From assembly GCA_949318235.1 (NCBI GenBank), contig OX439133.1, positions 3,018,097-3,082,096 on the forward strand: 64,000 bases of DNA, read 5' to 3'. Made by a program: the position numbers and the translations under genes. Below the pieces are notes generated by a model. That model saw only the letters and a program-made list of their open reading frames with translations, searched no databases and was not told the DNA's origin. This stretch comes from Ecdyonurus torrentis. Taxonomy: Eukaryota > Arthropoda > Insecta > Ephemeroptera > Heptageniidae. This document shows positions 43,410-54,570 of the stretch, one piece after another. How positions within the stretch are numbered: the stretch's first letter is position 1; every line of letters starts with the position of its first letter.

Positions 43410-46400
43410 AAAGGAAGGTCACCATGCCAGATTTTAAATATGATTCTTTGAAGTTTTAGTCCCATAAGAGCACATATTTATTTCAATAATGATTTTCTCT
43501 CTTATCTGATGGTCAATGGTTGTGAAAATTTTATCATAGGTAGCTGTTACTGTTAACTTTCAAATGTCATCATAAATCAATGTTTTCTTATAAAATTTTG
43601 AGATATTAGCCATCTGTATACAACCCTTAAAAAGAGGGAGAGGGGGGTGTAACTTTATTTCATATTTTCATAGCAAGGTAGTAAGATTTGCCTTCACCTA
43701 TTGGATGGGACCACGGATATATAAACAGGATTGGAAGTTGGAAGCTCTTGATGAAAAAACGATTCCTTAATGATGTAATTCAAATTTTTGCCGCAACAAT
43801 GCAAGAATACAAAATTAATAGTGTTGTTCGTAAACCCTGTTCTCTTGCACCAAAAAATGCGCATTCCATTTGAATAACCATAAGCAATTGTCATTTTAGG
43901 AGCAGAGAACAGGGTTTACGAACAGCATAAAGTATTATTCACATGACGCGTAAATTTGACGCGCGTCAACGTGCGTCGACGTGCGTAACAAAGTTGGAAC
44001 AATGTAAACAAATGGAGCCGTTCACATGGTTTTTGAAAATTACATGTGAACGGCTTCATTTGTTTACATTGTTCCAGCATTGTTACGCGCGTCGACGCAC
44101 GTTGATGCCACTTACTTTTTACATGTTGATTGTTACGGCGAAAATTTAAACTACAGTAGGGTTGACATTAGGTCAATAATACAGAAGCTCACGAGCGTGG
44201 ATGGGACTCTCTTTACTGAGGTACGGCCAGTGTATGCATAATTAATTAGGAAAGATAAATTTTAAAGAAAATGCTATGATAAACCATACACTGGTCTTAC
44301 CTTAGTGAAGAGATGAGTCCCATAGTTCAGTGACAAATCTTGCTAGCACAAAGATAAATAACTAACACATTGGAAATATTTCTGCAATAAGCTACAAGAC
44401 AGATGAAGTGTGTATGCATAGTTTCTCTCCGAGTCTGAGTCGACGTCATAAGTGAGTACTAAATAACATTGGCCGGTATAGGAAAATAGCACATTTTGCC
44501 AGTTTAAAAATACTTCCCAATTTTTTGGAGAGCATTGATGCTGTTAACAGGTTGAATTAGTATCTCAAGTATGCAAGAAAATAATAATGACCAAAAAATA
44601 GTTAATTTTCTAAAGAAAATAGCCAAAAACTACGTTTGTCCTATGCTGAACAATGTTATTCATTGCTCAAGAAGAGCATCGAAAAGCACTCAGAATGACG
44701 TCATGCGTACACACCCTATAAGCAACTCTAAGCAACTGAAGAAGAAGGCTGTTGCCCTCAGAACAGCTTAGTAAACTTGTAAATATTTGTGTAACCTGTG
44801 CCATCAAGATTTTCACCAAGCTACGGACCTCATCGTGGTAAGGCGCTTGTTGGTTTCTCCTGTTTTTTTTATTTGATTATTAATTCAAACCAAAATGGTT
44901 TTAACCTTTCCTAATTAATTATACTTTAATAAGTTTAAAAAAATATTTAGAAAATAGTTGGTAGAGATTAGAGTACGTTGAATTGAAAATTAATAAAACG
45001 CGAAAATTCTCTAATTGATATAGTAAATTGGGAGTCCCAATTTACTATATCAATTAGAGAATTTTCGCGTTTTATAAATTTTCAATTCAACGTACTCTAA
45101 TCTCTACCAACTATTTTCTAAATATTTTTTTAAACTTATTAATTCTAACCGCGATGGTTTTTTCCTTATACGCATAATTATACTTTAATAATAATAAAAA
45201 ATAAATAATATTAGGAAAAACACATTTCGCGTTGATAAGTGACATCAAAGATATGATAGAATATTTACAGATGGACACATATAAGAAATTGGGAATGGGA
45301 GATACCTAGCGAGCATTAAGCTGTACAGGGACCCCGCCTTAACAGAAAAACTCATATCGATCTTGTTGAGAAAAAAAAAAAAAAAAAGGTGTATCTCGTA
45401 TTTTGTCAGGGGAAGCAAAAGGACTATCTCGTTTTTTGTCAGTGGAAGCAAAAGGCCTATCTCGTTCCCGAATGTTATGGAGATGGCGCTCGAGATAGAC
45501 CTTTTGCTTCCACTGACAAAAATGAGATAGGCCTTTTGCTTCCACCTACAAAATACAAAATAGGCATTTTTTTCGCAACAAGATTGATATAGCGTGTTAT
45601 CTAGTGTTAATACTAGCCGCTCTTTTAGCTCTGTAGAAACCAAACCAGGTTATGGATTTTTTTTTTTTTTTTTTTGTTATAAGTATTTTTTATTATTATT
45701 TTTTGAGGATTTGCAAGCCTAAAAAGTCCATAACCTGGCTGGGTTCTACAGAGCTAAATAGCAGCTATTATAAACCCTAGATTACACGCTATATGGGTTT
45801 TTCTGTTAAGGCGGCGGGGGACCGACTTGGACCGGAAATCACTAAAAGAATATCTATATTTTCCCAATAATTTTTTACACATGATTTAATTCCTTTAAAA
45901 CAAACACTATAATTTTCAAATAAAATCAAGTAAATTTAAAAAATATTTTTTATACCAAAAATATTTTTTAATGATATTTTTAATTGTAAAAAAGTTTCTA
46001 ATTTGACTAAAATTTCCCTCTCAAATTTAAATTTCCACATTTACATGTTATCTTTAAAGTGTAATAACTTAAATATTTAATCGTGTTTTCACATGTTTGA
46101 CATAACTAAATTTTTAAGTAACATTTCTTCTTTACTTTGTCTTATTATTATTATTCGCTAACCGTCCTAGTTTGCGAGATATCAGTCGGTCACCTACCCC
46201 CTTAAGGGGTCCCTGTACAGCTTGACTCCCATTCCCAATTTCTTACATATGACTATCTGTAAATATTCTATCATATCTATAATGTCACTTGATAAACATA
46301 AAAGGTTTACTACTGACCTCTGCTCTGTCCAGCCTGACGAAGCAAGGCTTACAGACCACTGGACGCAACGTATCAACATGTTGACGACGTAACGCAGTGT

Positions 46401-46893
46401 GTTGACGTATCATAGCAAACTGGCGAGGGGTAGTTGGTTCAAAAGTCACTCTCTCACTGCTCTCCAAGTCTGCTAGTTTAGGAACTCTGGTCTTCGTCTT
46501 AGCTTCTTTAACTTTAAGGTGATCAGGTTTTCTAGGTCTCCCACGTTTGGACTTTTCCACGTGTTGCGCTGTTAGCACGTGCTGCGCTGGCGGTGAAGAA
46601 AATGTCACGAATTGCTCTGAGTACATCAACAGTTCTCCAGCTTTCTCCGTCTATAATATAAAATATTAATTTGAGTTTTTCACGTTTATTTCAAAATATA
46701 GCAATAATAAATTAACGCAGTAGGGTACCGACATTGGCCATAGGACTCATATTGTCCAAAAAAACTGAAATTTTGCACAATGATACTTTAGATAATTTCA
46801 AATACAGTATATAAAATTATTGGGGGGTCACCATGCAAATTAATTTTATACAATTTTTAGACATTTTAGACCCATAAGGCCCAATGATAATTC

Positions 46894-46934
<41 letters not shown>

Positions 46935-47767
46935 GACAGTCCAACATCTTGAAATTTTTATCACGGCTAGGTGTGATTGTTAGCTACACAATGACACCAA
47001 ATTTAGACCCAAAACACTTCTAGGTTTTGAGATATAAGGTCGATACCCTACTCCCTTAAAACGTTTTTTTTTTTTTAATTTACTCAGTTTTATTTGAAAA
47101 TTTTAGTGTTAGTTTTGTTGGAAATAAAGAATGTAAAAAGAATTATTGTAAAAATATAGTTTCTCTTTTAACCATTTCAAGTTCAAGTTTGTCACGTTCT
47201 ATGTTAACCAATAAAGCAGGTCAGTTAAATAATATTAAAATACACAAAATGACTTGGCGAGTGTTTGTTGCCCCAGCTGTTTCCTGTTTAGTGGGTGGCT
47301 GATCCTTCTCTTAGGGTTACCTATTATATCAAATTACCCTAACTACTAATTACATCAAAAATATATGATAGTTTACCGTCATTAATTAGAAACCTTAACA
47401 ATAATATTTTGTTCAGGAACCTCCTGAAAAAAATATTAATATTTAAGTAATATTACTCTTTAGCTGAATTTTATGATCCCAATTAAAAAATTGATTATAT
47501 TGGTGTGCTTATGCATACTACACATACAAATCTACAATTTTATACTGCAGACTAAACTGCAATTATTTGCTTAGGGCTGTAAGCTGCAACCTCTAGTTAA
47601 ACCTTAGTTATCTTTTTTTGATTGTTGCAACAATCAAAATAACAACTTAACTACGGTTTAACTAGTTAGTTAGCGTCGCAGCTTACGGGGGTCAATGTAC
47701 CGTTCAATTTCTATAGTTTTAATATTTTGTTTCCATTAAATAATCATTACACTTGATAGGCCTAAAT

Positions 47768-47800
<33 letters not shown>

Positions 47801-50800
47801 TTTTTATGAATGTAATTTTATATAATTATATTTAATTATAATTTATTGTAAATATTTTTATGACAAGACCAACGTTTACACATGTTACTATGAACTGCCT
47901 AGGTCAATAAAGATATCTTATTCTTATCTAATTAGTGGTTTGGTCATGTTGAGAGAATGGGTGATGAAAGAATTGCAAATCAGGTACATATTTCATAGTA
48001 GAGTGGATGGAAGGAGAGATAGAGGCAGCTTGCCTAAAACATCATGGTCTGAGGTGGTTGGAACATGTTTGAAAAATAAGAATGTACGCTGCAGTATGAA
48101 ATGTAAAAGGAAATGTATGAAACAAGGTATGAGACTGGAGGAAGCAAGTGAAGTATGTCAGGATAGAAAGTTGTGGAGGTCTATCACTGGGTCAGGATAA
48201 AATATCTGTGTTGTTGGCTTACCTCGAAAGGGATTATAGCGTCTAATTAGTAAGTATCAATGTAACATATGTAAAGGATCATTAAATAAATTATTATCAA
48301 TTAACGGTGAACCTCAGACCTAGAACGCCCCCTTTTTTCAAAAACTTATCGTAAAATATTTTAAAAATTATTTTTGGATACATCTCATCTTTACAAAATA
48401 GAAGTTCAAGTATAATTTCTTCATAATTTCCATACATTTCTCACAATTAATTTTTAACCGTTTTTATTTTGCCGCAAAATTCAAAATCAATGTTATTCAA
48501 ATGGGCAAACTAACGCTTAATTTTCTCAAACCAGAAATAATTTTGAAATATAAAACAATAAGTAATCGATAGAACTTAGACATATCTATAACGTCAGAAA
48601 GTTTCAAAAAAAGTTGTCGAACCAAACTTTTTTTAAATTGAAAAAACAAAAACACAATGCTAATCATATGCAAATTTTAATCCTAATTATCTCGAGTCAC
48701 AAATATTGTTTGAATATTCTGTTAACTGGAGCTCGTAGATCATGACATTTTTTAACCCCCTTATAGTTTTTAAAAAAAAATTGTTGAACCAATTTTGAGA
48801 TATTTTGCTTTTGCTAGGTCTGAGGTTAATCCTTAAAATTTAACAACAAAATTAAGGCCGATATTAAAAAAAAAAAAATGTATTACCAATTAAAATTTAT
48901 CAATATGATTAATATTGATATGAAGAATTAATGATGATATACAAAAAAAAAAAAAAAAAAAAAAATGTTTTTTAATGTTTTTGAAGTGTGTTAAATCATC
49001 TTATGAAAATTAAAAACTATCAACATGGATTATTTTTAAAAAAAATTATTTTATAAGTAAAAAAAAAAAAAAAAAAAAAAAGGCCATAAACATCATGAAA
49101 TTTGTGTCTAAACTAATTTAAATATTGTAACTGACTGTACTGTTAAACAGTTGGGTTAAATTGAGAGTTTTGTACCCTGATTTCGCCCAGTAAAAGCCGT
49201 TAATTATTATTAAAGGATGTCTGTTGCTGAATGCGGCATGCGTAGGACCTCATTCAGGGGAAGGGGGGTGTACAAGTGGCTTCTTACAGGGGGAGATACA
49301 GGCCTTTTCCACTTGAAGAAAATTTTAGTCAGCTGGAAAAAAATCGCAGGTGGCAAATTGCAATGTTGCCCGTTGCTTAACAAAATTAGGGCTGTCAAAC
49401 TCTTCAATCGGGCAGTTTTTCCCTCCCATTGTTCACCCTGAGCTACCCTTCAGCCAATCAACCCGTACACGCCGCCTGCTCTCCACCAATCTGGCAGCCA
49501 GGGTGGATTTAATTTTTTTTACTGCCCTTACAGTTCCCGCAATTCTGCCACCTGCGATAAAAATTGAAGAACCAATTTTCTGTTCACTGCTGCCTATAGT
49601 GGGAGTAAAGCAATGCTCTAGCCTTATTATATAGATTAGTGGCTTCATAGTAAGCCTTGAAATATACCTTGATTTGTATTTGAGGCTGGTCAGGAGACAA
49701 TTTATCTCCCTCCTCAAGCGGACACTCCACGTAATTCTCTACAATTTCCTCCGGCTCTAGCTTGATGATTGAAGTCAAATTTTCCTCGGAGAAATCCATT
49801 GATGGCTCATTCTGTAAGTAAAATCTGCATTAATTTTATATTACCAATAAAACTGATACTTAGCAGCCATCTTTGTGGTGATAATTATACATTGGGGCAT
49901 AAACTTCACGTCACTTTCACTTTTTTTTTTTTTTTTTTTTGTGGCAAGCATTTTATTTTATGTGATTTTTAACATGTAGCAAGGTCAGAAAGTAGAAATA
50001 TTTAAATGTGGAATACTAGACACACTTTTACATGTTTTAAGACAGTAAAATGTACTAATTAAACATTGTAGAAGCCTCTTGTTAGTGTGTTTGTGAGAAA
50101 ACTACTGCACTGACAAGTGAGGTCACAAATATTTAAATATGGAATACTAGACATACTTTTACATGTTTTAAGACAGTAAAATGTACTAATTTAACATTGT
50201 AGAAGCCTCTTGTTAGTGTGTTTGTGAGAAAACTACTGCACTGAAGTCACAAATATTTAAATGTTTTTTTATGTCACATTATTTGTTATAAATTTTTACA
50301 CTCATTTCATAAATTGACAATTGATAACTAAAATTTGATATAAATAAAATATAGATAGATACCTTGGGAAATATTGGGTAGGTTATGGTAGTAATAAACT
50401 TATGCCATGCTAGACAAAAATAGCAGACCTAATATGAAGGAGGGAAATCAGGTACTACCTCGCATCCCTGTATAGGGTGTGTACGCATGACGTCATTCTG
50501 AGTGCTTTTCGATGCTCTTCTTGAGCAATGAATAACATTACTCAGCATAGGACAAACGTAGTTTTTGGCTATTTTCTTTGGAAAATTAACTATTTTTTTG
50601 GTTAATATTATTTTTCTTGCATACTTGAGATATTAATTCAACCTGTTAACAGCATCAATGCTCTCAAAAATATTGTAAAGTATTTTTAAACTGGCTAAAT
50701 AAGTCATTTTCCTATACCGGCCAATGTTATTTACAGTCTTGGGGTCGATTATCGAAAACACGATAACTATAAGATAACTATAACTATAGTTCGTTATAGA

Positions 50801-52501
50801 TATAGTATAGATTAACACTTTTGCAAAAACTATCGTTATAGTTATAGATTAACATTTATTTCTACGATTATCGTCCAATTCGATAACGATACTTTTAAAA
50901 ATTTATTCACTCAAAAAAGCAAAAAGGCTAAAAAAAAAAAAAAAAAAAAACAAGAAAAAGAGAAAAACCAGATACAGAGTATGATTATGAATAGCAGGTA
51001 CAGACCAATATCACACCTGCTCACAGACAGTCAGTAGACAAAACGCACAAAACTGTCTTTCATAAACATATTGTTTGGAAAGTACTAAAAATAGATTTTC
51101 TAGGAATCACTTTATATAAAATATAAAACAAATACAGTTACATTTTTATAATCTATGCCGAAATGTATATTTAAAAAAAAGAAAAAAAAAGAAGAAGATT
51201 TTTTTTTTTCATTTTTCAATTGCTTTTATAGTATTTCTCCCCCCCCCCTTTTTTTTTCAATAATGAGAACTACATTGTTCAAATCAATGAAATTTGCCGC
51301 GGCGCCAAGTTGATTGACATTCAGCTACAAGCTACAATGTCCAAAGTATTTTTGTTATATTGTCTGAGTTTAAAGTAAATTTTTTGAATACACTATTGTA
51401 TATAGTATAAGTGCTGATTTCTAACTGGATTTGCTATTAGATTTATTTGTAATTATTGTACAATAAAATATTTCCTAAAAACATTATAAAGTAAAATTCT
51501 TGAAAATTAGGGGAAATACTGGGCAGAGTACGGGGCAACTTTTCTCCCTCTTCTATAAAATTTTTCACGATCTCACATTATTAAAATTTTGAGTTTCGTA
51601 TTAGAAGTAATTTTTAAATCATAACATATTGTCTCTCCACACCGATTTTGTATTTATCTATTATAAAGTTGCAAAGTTATTCATATGTGATATAAAATCT
51701 AAAACGTACAGTACAACTTATCAGTGCAATTTTATCATTTTATTACTATTCTATAAAAAATTCTATAAAAAAAATGATGTTATTAAAAATTTGGAATATA
51801 TAGTATCGTTATCGTGAAATTATCGTTATAGTTATAGTATCGTTATAGTTTTCAAAAAATAAAAAGTATCGATATCGTTATAGTTATAGTGTGAGGCTAA
51901 AATATAGTATCGTTATCGTTATAGAAATTTTGGGTATCGAACCCAAGACTGGTTATTTAGCACTCACTTATGGCGTTGACTTTAACATGAATGCATACAC
52001 CCTATAGCTAAAGTATTTGGGGAGCTTTGACAGCTGGGTGTCAGGTCTACTTGCTCTTGCCAGCTCTTCACGCACTTTCCATTTCTATAGGTTTTAAAAT
52101 TTAACATAAGAAATTTATCACGTGACCAGAGCGGTGATTGTGATGTCAGATACGTGAAATAACCGTCAAAAAGAAAATAAATACAAAATCAACGTGATGG
52201 TGTCTAATTCATGGATATTAAGGCATGGTAATTATTAATCTAGTATTCTAAATGATAAAAAAGTAAGTTGACAAGGGATTTAATCTTATGGGCAAAACGA
52301 TCCCCGTTGACGTCACAACAGCCTTATGAGCTCCCCCTGTTCAAGCACACCCTATACCTTGATTTGTATTGGAGGCTGCTCCAGAACAAGTTTCTCTCTT
52401 TCCTCAAGCGGACACTCCACGTAATTTTCTTCAATTTCCTCCGGCTCTAGCTTGATGATTGAAGACAAATTTTCCTCGGAGAAATCCATCGAGGAGTCCA
52501 T
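37844..52501 (-). CDS. large C2HC-type zinc-finger protein with AT-hook-like exon (gene model)
   Basis: Proposed exons, all phase 0: 52358-52501, 49668-49811, 46318-46650 and 37844-42676, for about 1,818 aa. The two upstream exons are tandem duplicates carrying IIKLEPEE, which contains a psi-K-x-E sumoylation-type site. Exon 46318-46650 carries KSKRGRPRKPD, an AT-hook-like motif, and a CKPC pair, and ends LDRAE. The last exon starts VTSYFKRKRAEKK after a CTTTCAG acceptor and holds a Ser/Lys-rich repetitive region followed by about twelve zinc fingers. A nuclear DNA-binding role is inferred from AT-hook, basic stretches and fingers; the target is unknown. The phases of all joins agree, but no transcript evidence is available. 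Introns are full of MITEs, LINE and hAT remnants. The true first exon may be non-coding, near 54.2 kb. Confidence 0.75.
43232..43630 (+). mobile_element. repeat family H, with poly-A inserts
   Basis: TTAAGGCAGGAAATCAGG to ACAACCCTTAA. A partial inverted copy (TGTCATTTGAAAGTTAACAG) lies directly upstream at about 43138-43230. Confidence 0.72.
43823..43926. mobile_element. short palindromic element family J
   Basis: GTTCGTAAACCCTGTTCTCT to GAACAGGGTTTACGAACAG; same interior as at 1434. Confidence 0.8.
43930..44110. mobile_element. palindromic element family K
   Basis: TATTCACATGACGCGTAAAT with GGAACAATGTAAACAAATGG and its inverse CATTTGTTTACATTGTTCC. The copy at 1356-1612 has family J inserted in its middle. 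Confidence 0.7.
44430..44720 (-). mobile_element. MITE family A
   Basis: The interior from GTCGACGTCATAAGTGAG to TGCGTACACACCCTATA. The other terminus is diverged, so the start is approximate. Confidence 0.75.
44928..45140. repeat. 213-bp perfect palindrome
   Basis: Two arms of about 104 bases (AATAAGTTTAAAAAAATATT ... to its inverse) meet at GGGAGTCCC with almost no loop. Flanks share CTAACCGCGATGGTTTTTT-type sequence with 42860. Confidence 0.87.
45233..46293. repeat. composite of nested inverted repeats
   Basis: Outer arms 45233-45345 and 46206-46293 are inverted (AGAAATTGGGAATGGGAG, AAGCTGTACAGGGACCCC). Between them lie a palindrome around GGAAGCAAAAGGCCTATCTC (45400-45560), a second one (45586-45800, CTCTGTAGAACC-type arms with TATAGCGTGT ends) and a complete family I element. 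No gene. Confidence 0.75.
45806..46206 (-). mobile_element. repeat family I, complete
   Basis: TTAAGGCGGCGGGGGACCGA at the left and CGGTCACCTACCCCCTTAA at the right, TTAA on each side. Confidence 0.8.
46318..46650 (-). CDS. AT-hook-like exon of zinc-finger gene
   Basis: A 111-codon exon between an ATTATAG acceptor and a GAG/GTCAGT donor, phase 0 at both ends. It reads TEKAGELLMYSEQFVTFSSP, then a basic KSKRGRPRKPDHLKVKEAK stretch whose RGRP core is the AT-hook signature for minor-groove DNA binding. It continues with QFAMIRQHTALRRQHVDTL and VVCKPCFVRLDRAE. It is the only frame open through the interval and its phase fits both neighbours. It has balanced codon use, unlike the AT-rich exon downstream, as expected of a conserved exon. 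Confidence 0.75.
46712..47058. mobile_element. element related to family H, in a zinc-finger gene intron
   Basis: TTAACGCAGTAGGGTACCGA and GTCGATACCCTACTCCCTTA form an inverted repeat. The interior has GGGGGTCACCATGC as in family H. A long poly-T run lies in the middle. Confidence 0.65.
47059..47930. other. no gene seen in this intron segment
   Basis: A family I-like fragment (47085-47200), an inverted pair around TTAGTTATC/AATAACTTAACTA (47590-47665) and a T run. Nothing coding. Confidence 0.45.
47931..48300 (+). mobile_element. 5'-truncated LINE (non-LTR retrotransposon) 3' end
   Basis: The sequence reads WFGHVERMGDERIANQVH in one frame, then VDGRRDRGSLPKTSWSEVVG and DRKLWRSITGSG in another. 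This is the C-terminal tail of a LINE ORF2 (WxGHVxRM...R..GRP..RW...V.....DR..WR). A frameshift and stops near 47990-48000 break it. The polymerase core is missing, as usual for truncated insertions. An AATAAA-rich tail follows. Confidence 0.7.
48301..48829. mobile_element. TTAA-flanked element family P, single copy
   Basis: TTAACGGTGAACCTCAGACC to GCTAGGTCTGAGGTTAA, about 530 bp, AT-rich and non-coding. Only one copy was seen. Confidence 0.7.
49190..49660. other. GC-richer segment beside duplicated exon a
   Basis: About 450 bases richer in GC than the surroundings. ATCGCAGGTGGCAAATTG and GCCACCTGCGAT form an inverted pair. It is absent next to exon copy b, so it was inserted after the exon duplication, probably as a transposon. 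Confidence 0.45.
49668..49811 (-). CDS. tandem-duplicated exon, copy a (zinc-finger gene)
   Basis: A 48-codon exon (NEPSMDFSEENLTSIIKLEP, then EEIVENYVECPLEE) between TTACTTACAG and AAG/GTATAT, phase 0 on both sides. It is very similar to 52358-52501, including about 60 bases of intron upstream of the acceptor (ACCAATAAAACTGATACTT). It starts with Asn, so as an internal exon it needs an upstream start. An ATG four codons in could serve as an alternative start. Confidence 0.72.
50000..50270. repeat. tandem pair of a 125-bp dispersed repeat
   Basis: GAATACTAGACACACTTTTA through AAACTACTGCACTG occurs twice in a row. Inverse or partial copies lie at 34070-34195, 52680-52745 and 53600-53850. Confidence 0.75.
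50471..52006 (+). mobile_element. MITE family A, split by a hAT-like insertion
   Basis: It begins TATAGGGTGTGTACGC and ends GCATACACCCTATA. The two halves (50471-50733 and 51952-52006) rejoin into a normal family A copy once the hAT-like element and one target duplication are removed. Confidence 0.85.
50734..51951. mobile_element. hAT-like non-autonomous element with 8-bp target duplication
   Basis: The termini are CAGTCTTGGG and CCCAAGACTG, followed inward by (G/T)TCGAT. It is flanked on both sides by GTTATTTA (50726-50733 and 51952-51959), and the host MITE without the insert reads continuously across that site. An 8-bp duplication and a CAG-type end are hAT hallmarks. The interior near both ends is rich in TATCGTTATAGTTATAG-type palindromic repeats, and no transposase frame is visible. 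Confidence 0.85.
52117..52282. mobile_element. MITE family D, right part
   Basis: ATCACGTGACCAGAGCGG to AAGTTGACAAGGGATTTAA; left arm missing, CRE mutated to TGATGTCA. Confidence 0.72.
52358..52501 (-). CDS. tandem-duplicated exon, copy b, likely holds the start codon
   Basis: A 48-codon exon that begins directly with ATG after GATTACAG (MDSSMDFSEENLSSIIKLEP, then EEIEENYVECPLEE) and ends AAG/GTATAG, phase 0. It aligns codon for codon with 49668-49811 without a gap. Because it opens with Met exactly at the acceptor, it may be the first coding exon behind a non-coding leader exon. Alternatively the two exons are alternative first exons. Both share an acidic IKLEPEE core. Confidence 0.7.
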
Positions 52502-52927
52502 CTGTAATCAAAATCTGCATTAGTTTTTTATTACCAATAAAACTGATACTTGGCAGCCATCTTTGTGGTGATATTTTGTTCACTAGCTTGGAGCATAAGA
52601 TGAATAGAAATACTGCTTAAAATTTTAATTATTAATTTAGGTAAGTAGAGAGGCAAGGTATGGCAGGTGCAGGGTGGATTGTAGACATACTTTTACATGT
52701 TTTAAGACAGTAAAATGCATTAATTGAACATTGTAGAAACCTCTTCTCATCAAAGAGAGTTACCAACTTTGACTCAGAAATCATTAAAAGAGGAATTATA
52801 TTTTTAAGATTATTATTTGTGTATTTTTTATTTCTAGCAAAACAAACCCTATAATTTTCAAAAGAAATAGAGTAAATTTATTTATTTTATTATTATTACC
52901 CCCCCCCCCTTTTTTTTTTTTAAATAA

Positions 52928-53032
52928 GTGGTTTGTAAACCCTGTTCTTTGCCCCTAAAATGACAATCAGCAATGGTTAAACAAATGGAATGCGCATTTT
53001 TTGGTGCAAGAGAACAGGGTTTACGAACAGCA
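52928..53032. mobile_element. short palindromic element family J
   Basis: GTTTGTAAACCCTGTTCTTT to GAACAGGGTTTACGAACAG, in inverse orientation. Confidence 0.78.
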
Positions 53033-53206
53033 TTATTATTATTTTTAATTTCAAAAATGTTTAATTTGACTAAAATTTGCTACTAAAATTTGAATTTACA
53101 CGTTTACATGTAATTTTTAAGGTTGAATAACTTATATTTGATTTGTGTTTTTACATATTTGCCGTAGCTAAATTTTTAATAACATTTCTTCTTTACTTTG
53201 TGCATA

Positions 53207-53505
53207 CGTAAGATCCCCTGCACATCCTTGCGCTTTGTCGCCATGTTTATGGTGCCTAATACATAGTCCATCATAGGGGAAACATAATTTTTCCTAACTT
53301 TTAACATAAAGAATTTATTTCAATTACAGTAAACGAATTTTTCTTCTATTATTTGAACTTGTTAGAAGCTAGAAATAAGGTTTTCATTGAGGTTTGAGCT
53401 TCTTCTGCTACATATTAAAAATATAAAAAATGACGTTTTTCCTAACAAAAAATTTATTTTAACAACAAAATGGTGGCTCTTAAATATGAGTGCACATGCG
53501 TCTAG
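53207..53505. mobile_element. MITE family F, diverged
   Basis: CCCCTGCACATCCTTGCGC and AAATATGAGTGCACATGCGT, interior as in the copy at 15090. Confidence 0.75.
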
Positions 53506-53654
53506 TTTGCAAGATCTAAAAGTCAGTCACCTACTCCCTTAACTTGTTTTAGTGAGAAAATACTGCACTCAAGTCATAAATATTAAATTAAGGAATACTA
53601 GACACACTTTTAAGTATTTTTAATGGTAGGAATTTTTTTTACATTACTGGTATG

Positions 53655-53905
53655 TATTATGAACATACCTTACGGAGCTTATCGGTTGAGCGCGCGGGGA
53701 GACGCGGGGAATTCTAAGGATCTCCTAATTCATCATTACGCTTATGGGGGGAAAAAACACACTTTTTTCCGTATTTTGAAAAAACTACTGCACCGATTGC
53801 GGAGAAATTTAAATGAGAAATACTAGACATACTTTTACATGTTTTAAGAGTTAAGACAGAACTTTTTAAAGAATTTTTTAAATCGATAACCTCCATTAAT
53901 TGTTC
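53655..53905. repeat. dispersed repeat with GC-rich core
   Basis: GAGCTTATCGGTTGAGCGCG with GCGGAGAAATTTAAATGA and CGATAACCTCCATTAA. A second copy is at 57795-58075, immediately before the coiled-coil lectin relic. Confidence 0.65.
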
Positions 53906-54164
53906 ACGGCTCAACACTTATAAAATCATTCACAATACCCAACACAATTTATTATATAAAAAATAAAATTAAATACAAGTTATTTTAACATATTTTTACA
54001 TACAAAATAACATTTAGATTGAAAATAAAGCTTAAATTAACAATTTTTAAACCAAGTGGCCATGTGTTTTTCAAGGAATAGCAATGCCACATTTTTAAAC
54101 CAATTTTTAATAACATTCAACGTATTTTAAAAAGATAAACATTATATATTTCTTTGAAACGTAC

Positions 54165-54290
54165 CTTTTTACGATATATTCATACACTAATTAGTTTTTA
54201 CCAACACTAAATCTTAATTATTTTTGGTAAAATATAACTAGGATTATTGTTTCATAACATAGCGGCCATGTTACCTTGTGACGTCATTTT
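54165..54290 (-). promoter_or_regulatory. candidate promoter and leader exon of the zinc-finger gene
   Basis: On the minus strand a CRE palindrome TGACGTCA (54279-54286) is followed by AACATGGCCGC (54262-54272), which resembles a YY1-type initiator. About 100 bases further is a good donor AAAAG/GTACGT at 54165. No long frame lies between, so it would be an untranslated first exon splicing to 52501. This is inferred from motifs and position only. Confidence 0.3.
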
Positions 54291-54420
54291 TGTTTATGTC
54301 AAATACCAACTTAAATAAAATAACTTTTTTTTACCAACTTTACAAAAATTATTTTATGAAGAAAAACCGCGAATTTGTTTAAAAGTTTTTACGAGAAGTT
54401 GCGGAGAAATCCATGTTTTG

Positions 54421-54570
54421 ATATGGGGTGTATGCGGATGACGTCATATTTATTGCGCTTGGAGGCCATACTGGAGTAGTGAATAGCATTGCTCAGCATC
54501 GGACAAACTTCATTTAAGCCAATTTTCTTTGAGAAATCGGTTCATTTTTTGTTATTGTTATTTTTCTCAC
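54421..54570 (+). mobile_element. MITE family A, left half only
   Basis: ATATGGGGTGTATGCGGATG with TGACGTCA, ending at TTATTTTTCTCAC where unrelated sequence starts. Confidence 0.72.

Noticed and set aside
45245..45643. 132-codon minus-strand frame
   Set aside because: It covers a palindromic repeat (GGAAGCAAAAGG units), so it repeats the same words on both strands without domain content.
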